Below are positions 58,551 to 64,000 of a stretch of DNA of 64,000 nucleotides, piece by piece. Under the pieces are notes generated by a model. It made no database searches, was not told where the DNA came from, and was given only the letters and a program-made list of their open reading frames with translations. The DNA comes from Heterohyrax brucei (lineage: Eukaryota > Chordata > Mammalia > Hyracoidea > Procaviidae), in contig CM053144.1 of assembly GCA_028571685.1 (NCBI GenBank), positions 94,828,171 through 94,892,170 on the forward strand, written 5' to 3'. Position 1 is the first letter of the stretch. Each line of letters begins with the position of its first letter. The translations under genes and the position numbers were made by a program.

Positions 58551-59010
58551 TCATTTTTGCAGTTGGTCACCTGGCTGCAACTGGTATTTAGAACAACCTT
58601 CTTCTACAACCCATTCTGTACTCCATTTGCCCTCAGCAAGCACCTCAGCAAGCTGCTTGTTGTTCCTTGCTGGATGAGGTGACACAAACCTTCATTCCTG
58701 AACAGTCTGGGCTATTAGCAGTCATTTTGGAATTGGGCTGCAGTAGTTTTCCATTGACTTGAATCACGGGACATGGTAGCACTAGGAGGCATCCTAAGGG
58801 ATCTCCTGCATTCCAAACATATTCTTCTTTACCTCCATTGTGTAATGTCAATCCAATTTCATCTTTGTACTCAGGATCAGTCCCAGCAGCCAGTATGCTA
58901 AACACCTTCTTTGTCTGTTGGTCCAGAGGCATAAGGAGCCCAAAATGGCCTGGTGGCAATTTTAGTATACAGTTCAGTGGAATTGTTGATGTGTCTCCAG
59001 GGGGCAGCAT
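58551..59010 (-). pseudogene. ERV-L dUTPase relic
   Basis: In ERV-L elements a dUTPase encoded at the 3' end of pol hydrolyses dUTP to dUMP. On the minus strand a frame is open from 59010 to 58645. It shows a Pro/Gly-rich segment (KLPPGHFGLLMPLDQQ) where the family has its motif 2, and AAGTDPEYKDEIGLTLHNGG in the position of motif 3. Compared with the family pattern, the hydrophobic residue before the catalytic Asp is replaced by Thr. Frame is lost near 58655. A C-terminal segment continues in another frame to a stop at 58551-58553, and upstream frame is lost before 59010. It is a dead retroviral relic, not host DUT: it has no introns or host-type N-terminus, and an ERV-L LTR lies directly downstream. 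Confidence 0.85.
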
Positions 59011-61591
59011 TTCCTCTCTTTGGAACTAAGACATTTAGACTTGCAGAGCATAAGGTTGTAGGGACAGGAAGCAAAATCTTGCAACTGGGTCACTAGGGGT
59101 AATAGTGAGTAGTATAACTCCCATTTCTACCCCTTGATTCCTTGATCCATGAATCCTGGCTGTGGGAGAAATAGCACCATATATTGGTTGCTGGTTTAGA
59201 GCATATACAGCCCCCTGGAGAAATGTTCATCTGTTCTGTTCAGCTAGTGCTGCTCTAACAGTCACATTGTGTGAATGTACCAAAGTTTGTTTATCCATTC
59301 ATCCCTTCATGGAGACTTGGTTAATTCCATCGTTCTACTTCTATGAACAGAGTTGCAATGAACATTGGTGTGCATGTGTCTATTTGTGTGACAGCTCTTA
59401 TTTCTCTAGGATATATTACAAGATGTGGAATTGCTGGATCATGTGGTATTTCTGTTTCTAACTTTAAAAAAAAGTATTATATTGACTCCCAAAGTGGTTG
59501 TACCATTTTACATTCCTACCAGCAGAGTAGAAGTGTTCCAGTCCCTCCACAGCCTCTCCAACATTTATTATTTTATGTTTTTTTTTTTGGCGTTAATTCC
59601 AGCCTTGTTGGGGTAAGATAGTATCTCATGGCAGTTTTGATTTGGTTTCTCTAGTGACTAACAATCATGGAAATTTTGTCATGTATCTGCAGGCCACCTG
59701 AATGCAATCTTTGGTAAAGTGTCTGTTCATATCCTTTGGCTGTTTTTTTGTTTGTTTGTTTTGTTTTTGGTATTCTTTTTTTCTTGTTGATGTTTTGCAG
59801 TGTTTTGTCATAGTCAAAATTATTTTCCCAATCTATAGATTGTCTTTTTATTCTTTTGTTGAAGTCTTTGAATGAGTATAAGTGTTTGATTTTTAAGAGT
59901 TCCCAGTTATCTGTTTGCCCTTTTGCGTTTGTGCATCATTAGTATTGTTTTGTATTCTGTTTATTCCATGTATTAGGGCTCCCATCATTGTCCCTATTTT
60001 TTTCATGATCTTTATTGTTTTAAATTTTATATTTAGGTCTTGATCCATTTTGAGTTAGCTTTTGTGAATGTTATGAGACATGGGTCTTGTACCATTTTTT
60101 TGCAGATAGATATCCAGTTATGCCAACACCATTTGTTAAAAAGACACTTTGCATCAATTTACAGATTTTCAGCGTTTCTCAAATATCAGCTGCTCGGAGG
60201 TGAATGATGTTATATCTGGATTCTCAATTTTGTTCCATTGATCTATGTAACTGTTTTTCTCTAGTATCAGACTGTGTGACTACCAGGACACAGCCCTACA
60301 TCCTTGGTATGAGTTCTGCTTGGTCATGGTGAATTATTTTTTCAATATGTTGTTTAATTCTATTGGCTAGAATCTGTTGAAGGTTTTAGCATCTAAATTC
60401 ACGAGAGATATTTATCTGTGCTTTCTGAGCTGTGTTTACCTAGTTTTGGTATCGAGGTTATACTGGCTTCAAAGAACGAGTTTGGAAGTATTCCATAATT
60501 TTTTATGCTCTAAAGGCAGTAGGTAGTGTGAAGCTACCCACTTTGTTCTTCTGCTTCAGTAATACTTTACTTATCCAAAGCCTATTCCCTTCCAATATGA
60601 AACATGATTTGCTTTTCCATCTCATTAAAAAATGCCATTAGAATTTGGATCACTGTAGGTAAAAGAGACACTTTTTTTTTTTAATTTTTATTTAACATAA
60701 CTGAGTGAAAATGTACATTCACATATAAATTTACATGCCCCCCTATATGCAGTTTCCACTGCTCCCCCTGTCCAGTGACAGCACACTATTCTTCTCTGCT
60801 CCATACATGTCTCATCCTCCCAACAGTTTCCGTTCCTCTCCTGTCCGTCCACTCCCTTTCCTCCAGCCAGAGGTCAGCAAGATGATATCCTATAGATGTA
60901 TAGAACCATAAAGTGCTTCCAATATATGGTCACTCTGCCTTGCCAAGTCCAATCCATTCCTGTCCAAAGAGTGGACCTTTGTTATAATTTATGGGAAAGG
61001 GCAGCATCAGGGCAGGGGGCCATGCTCTCAGAGAAACCCCAACACTACTGGACCATCAGTTGAGGTCTTTTAGTGGCAATCTCATGATGCACATCTTTAT
61101 TCTTGTGTTGCCAGTGAGGCTCCTCTCTGTGAGCTCCATCGTGGCTATCACTGGTGGTGGCTGGGCACCATCCAGTTCTTCCGGTCCCAAGTCGATGTAG
61201 GCAACCACTCTTGTGGGTCTCTCTGTCTTCTCGGTTGTCTTTACCAATTGTCATTTTGGTCCTCAGTGAGCATCCGTTTCTGTTTAGTTGGGACCATTTG
61301 CTGTGTCCTCGGATGGCAGCTTGGCAGCTTTTAAGACCCTAGACTCCACTCACCAATGTGGGGTGCAGAGAGCTCTCTTAGCAAAATGCTAGTTGTGCCA
61401 ATTGGCCTGGAACTCGCCTAAGAGCATGGTCCCCCCACCCCCCGCCCCAGCTACTCTATCCTTGCAGTATTGAGTTAAGATGGAAGGAATACTCAAGTTA
61501 TGCTGAAGTCCACTTAATGTTGTTCTTGTTCTAATGTATGCTGTCACTGCTTTCTCCCAACTAGATTTCTAGTAACTATCTAAACTAAAGC

Positions 61592-61626
61592 CTCCCCCCC
61601 TCACCCTCCCTCCCTCCTCTCCCTTG
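61592..61626 (-). repeat. G-rich tract of L1-F 3' UTR (possible G4)
   Basis: On the plus strand this reads CCTCCCCCCCTCACCCTCCC and continues C-rich, i.e. multiple G-runs on the L1 sense strand. It corresponds in position to the tract at 32073-32109 in L1-B. Confidence 0.9.
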
Positions 61627-61675
61627 CAGCTGTCAAAGAGTCTTTTCTTCTATACACAAGTCTGTTTTTGAGATC

Positions 61676-64000
61676 TTATCGTAGAGGTCTCATACAGTAT
61701 TTGTCCTTTTGTCGCTGACTACTTTCACTCAACATAATGTCTTCCAGTTGAAACCAGGTTAGGAGATGTTTCCTGGAATCATCGTTATTCTTTATCATTG
61801 CGTAGTGCTCCATTGAGTATATGTACCACAGTTTATCTATCCATTCTTCTATTGTTGGGCATCTGGGTTGATTCCATCTTTTTGCTATCGTGGACTGTGC
61901 TGTGATAAACATTCTGGTGCATGTCTCTGTTGGTGCGAAAGGCCTTGAATCTGTAGGATATATTCCAAGTAGTGGAATTACTGGGTCAAATGGTATATCA
62001 ATATCCATTTTTTTAAGGAAGCACCAGATTGCCTTCCAAAGAGGCTGGACCATTTTGCAACCCCACCAACAGTGTAGGAGGGTTCCACTTTCTCCACAGC
62101 CTCTCCAGCATTTGTTGTTTTGTGTTTTCTGGGTCATGGCCAATCTTGTTGGGGCGAGATGGTATCTCATTGTTGTCTTGATTTGAATTTCTTTAATAAC
62201 TAAAGATCGTGAACATGTCCGCATGTGTTTTTTGGCTGCCTGGATCTCCTCTTTAGTGAAGTGTCTGTCCATCTCCTTTGCCCATCGCTTAATTGGATGG
62301 GTTATCTTCTTATTATTGATATTTTGTAGTATCGTATAGATTATGGAGATCAGGCATCGGTCTGACATAGAGTTGTCAAATATTTTTTCCCATTCTGTGG
62401 GTGTTCTTTTAATTCTACTAATAAGGTCTTTGGATGAGCAAAAGTGTTTGATTCTTAATAGTTCCCATTTATCTATTTTCTCTTCTGTTCATTGAGTTTT
62501 CTTTGACAGATTTTGGAGTCTGTCCTCATTGTGTGTTAAAACTTCCATTGTTTTTCCTACCTTTTCTTGGATGAGCTTTATTGTTTTAGGTTTGATATTT
62601 AGGTCTTTTATCCAGTTGGAGTTGGTTTTTGTATAAGGTGTAAGATACGAATCTTGATTCAGCTTATTGCAGATGGATAATCAATTTTGCCAGCACCATT
62701 TGTTGAAGATATTGTTTTTACCCCAGTTTAATGTCTTAGGGCCTTTGTCGAATATCACCTGTTCATAGGCAGATGGTGTCATCTCTGGGGTCTCAATTCT
62801 GTTCCATTGATCGATCTGTCTGTTCTTGTACCAGTACCAGGCTGTTTTGACCACTGTGGCAGTGTAGTATGTTCTAAGGTCGAGTAATGAAAGGCCTCCC
62901 AGTGTGTTCTTCTTCTTTAGTAGTACCTTACTTATCCGGGGCTTCTTCCCTTCCCAAACAAAATTGGTGATTTGTTTCTCCATCTCATTAAAAAATGATG
63001 CTGGAACTTGTATTGGGATTGCATTACATACATAAATTGCTTTAGGTAAAATAGACATTTTCACAATGTTAAGTCTTCCTATCCATGAGCAGGGTAGGTT
63101 TTTCCGTTTATCTAAGTCTCTCTTAGTTTCTTGTAGTAAGGGCTTGTAGTTCTCTTTGTAAAGGTCTGTTGTTTCTCTGGTTAGATTAATTCCTAGGTAC
63201 TTTATCTTCTTAGGGGCTATCGTAAATGGTATTGATTTAATAATTTCCTCCTTAACAGTCTCGTTGATGGTATAAAGGAAACCTACTGATTTAATTATGT
63301 TTATCTTGTATCCTGAGACTTTGCTGAACTCTTCTATCAGTTTGAGTAACTTACTTATAGATTCCTTGGGGTTCTCTGCATATACAATCATATCATCTGC
63401 GAACAGGGAGATTTTAACTTCCTCTTTGCCTATGCAGATGCCCTTTATTTCTTCGTCTTGTCGAATTGCTCTGGCTAGAACTTCTATCACAATGTTGAAT
63501 AGGAGAGGTGACAGTGGGCATCCTTCTCTAGTTCCTGATCTCAGGGGAAAGTCTTTCAATCTCTCTCCATTCAGGATGATGTGGGCAATTGGCTTTGTAT
63601 AAATGGCCCTTATTGTGTTGAGGAATTTGCCATCTATGCCCATTTAGCTAAGAGTTTTTAGCATGAATGGGTGTTGGACTTTATCAAATGCCTTTTCGGC
63701 ATCAATGGACAAAATCAGGTGATCTTTGTCTTTTGTGTTATTTATGTGGTTAATCACATTAATTGTTTTCCTGATGTTGAACCAGCCTTGCATCCCTGGT
63801 ATGAATCCCACTTGGTCATGATGGATTATTTTCTTGATATGTTGTTGTATTCTGTTGGCCAGAATTTTGTTGAAGATTTTTGCATCTAGGTTCATGAGTG
63901 ATATCGGTCTGTAGTTCTCTGTGTTTGTTGGATCTTTCCCTGGTTTATGTATCAGGGTTATGCTAGCTTCATAGAATGAGTTTGGGAGTACTCCATCCCT
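61676..64000 (-). pseudogene. L1-F ORF2 pseudogene (RT to C-terminus)
   Basis: About 2.3 kb of ORF2 stay in one frame, with only three nonsense codons seen: TAA at 63644-63646 (L1-A has AAA), TGA at 62681-62683 (L1-B has TGG), and TGA at 62489-62491. I see no frameshift. RT motifs are well kept: [35 protein letters not shown] (one change from RQGCPLSP in L1-B), and an intact [13 protein letters not shown] catalytic box near 63380-63420. The Cys-His knuckle CWRGCGESGTLLHCWWGC is intact near 62060-62110. The natural stop is at 61676-61678. The endonuclease and ORF1, if present, are beyond the window. Confidence 0.95.

Larger units (their letters stand above)
57806..59265 (-). mobile_element. 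Partial ERV-L provirus (3' part plus LTR)
   Basis: The minus-strand order is the internal pol/dUTPase region (59265 to 58337), then the 3' LTR (58336 to 57806). This is the class III ERV-L layout, which has a dUTPase downstream of integrase and lacks env. The 5' LTR, gag and most of pol are absent. On the right, L1-E resumes directly at 59266. The left flank is ATTAC; no matching duplication is found on the right (GTCAC at 59261-59265 at best). Incomplete integration or a later deletion is therefore likely. Confidence 0.85.
56652..60671 (-). mobile_element. L1-E: older antisense L1, twice interrupted
   Basis: An antisense L1 whose 3' end starts at the T-tract 56652-56658 followed by TTAAGTGAAAGTTTACAAT, the reverse complement of the 3' ends of L1-C and L1-D. 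The 3' UTR is about 56652-57690. ORF2 C-terminal sequence runs to 57805. The partial ERV-L provirus occupies 57806-59265. ORF2 then resumes with ATTGTGTGAATG at 59266 and runs to 60671. There it is cut by the poly(A) end of L1-F in the RT/thumb region. No open ORF2 survives; the most upstream part lies beyond L1-F, outside the window. Confidence 0.88.
60672..64000 (-). mobile_element. L1-F: young antisense L1, runs off the end
   Basis: The poly(A) end lies at 60672-60682 (T-run on plus). The 3' UTR is 60672-61675, and ORF2 extends from 61676 past the window edge. Sequence closely follows L1-B throughout. It sits inside L1-E ORF2. The far target duplication and the 5' part are not in the window, so length and completeness are unknown. 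Confidence 0.95.

Noticed and set aside
58645..59010. dUTPase-like frame as host DUT gene
   Set aside because: It lies directly upstream of an ERV-L-type LTR, lacks host exon structure and is frame-broken on both sides, so it is the retroviral enzyme.
1..64000. A previously undescribed multi-gene system
   Set aside because: No set of intact linked genes is present; nearly all open frames of length are L1, RTE, ERV-L, Tc1/mariner or RPL9 relics, or their shadows.

Overview
The window is mammalian nuclear DNA, AT-rich and gene-poor, and almost entirely interspersed repeats. At least eleven SINE copies or fragments match the afrotherian tRNA-derived AfroSINE type (CTCCTTGGAAACCCTATGGG core, GGGTCACTATGAGTCGGAAT tail). 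RTE-clade LINE relics and abundant, partly young L1s accompany them. This points to an afrotherian, most probably a proboscidean (elephant lineage). Species cannot be fixed from the sequence alone. I recognise no functional protein-coding host gene, rRNA or tRNA gene.

Layout. 1-3580: unassigned sequence, an AfroSINE tandem pair, a Tigger-like MITE and an old L1 3' end with a CA microsatellite. 3595-10725: a complete but inactivated 7.1-kb L1 (called L1-A) with 15-bp target-site duplications (TSDs). Its 5' UTR holds two tandem 230-bp promoter-like monomers. 10741-14235: ancient L1/HAL1-like and RTE relics around an unassigned 650-bp block. 14627-15349: an RPL9 processed pseudogene with one nonsense codon. 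15412-20345: an older L1 (L1-G) that lost most of ORF2. 20346-29290: mostly unassigned sequence with MIRs, AfroSINEs, a MaLR-type solo LTR with perfect 5-bp TSDs, and an ancient L1. 30098-33016: a young 5'-truncated L1 (L1-B) with only three lesions. 33936-34842: a decayed Tc1/mariner-superfamily transposon, TA-flanked with inverted termini. 35790-37061: a 180-bp direct duplication 1.09 kb apart. 40300-56556: a nest in which an ancient L1 is split by L1-D, L1-D by L1-C, and L1-C by two solo LTRs. 56652-64000 (minus strand): L1-E, split by a partial ERV-L provirus with a dUTPase relic and again by young L1-F, which runs off the end.

The window works as a record of successive retrotransposition rather than as a genetic pathway. 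The nesting gives a relative insertion order. L1 machinery explains the RPL9 retrocopy and the AfroSINEs, both of which depend on LINE reverse transcriptase in trans. I found no sequence that convincingly encodes a new system. The observations best worth checking are the Tc1/mariner remnant, the monomeric L1 promoter, the ERV-L fragment with its anomalous right junction, the 180-bp duplication and the unassigned CpG-retaining block at 12357-13010. All family assignments rest on recognition by eye; no database search was run.
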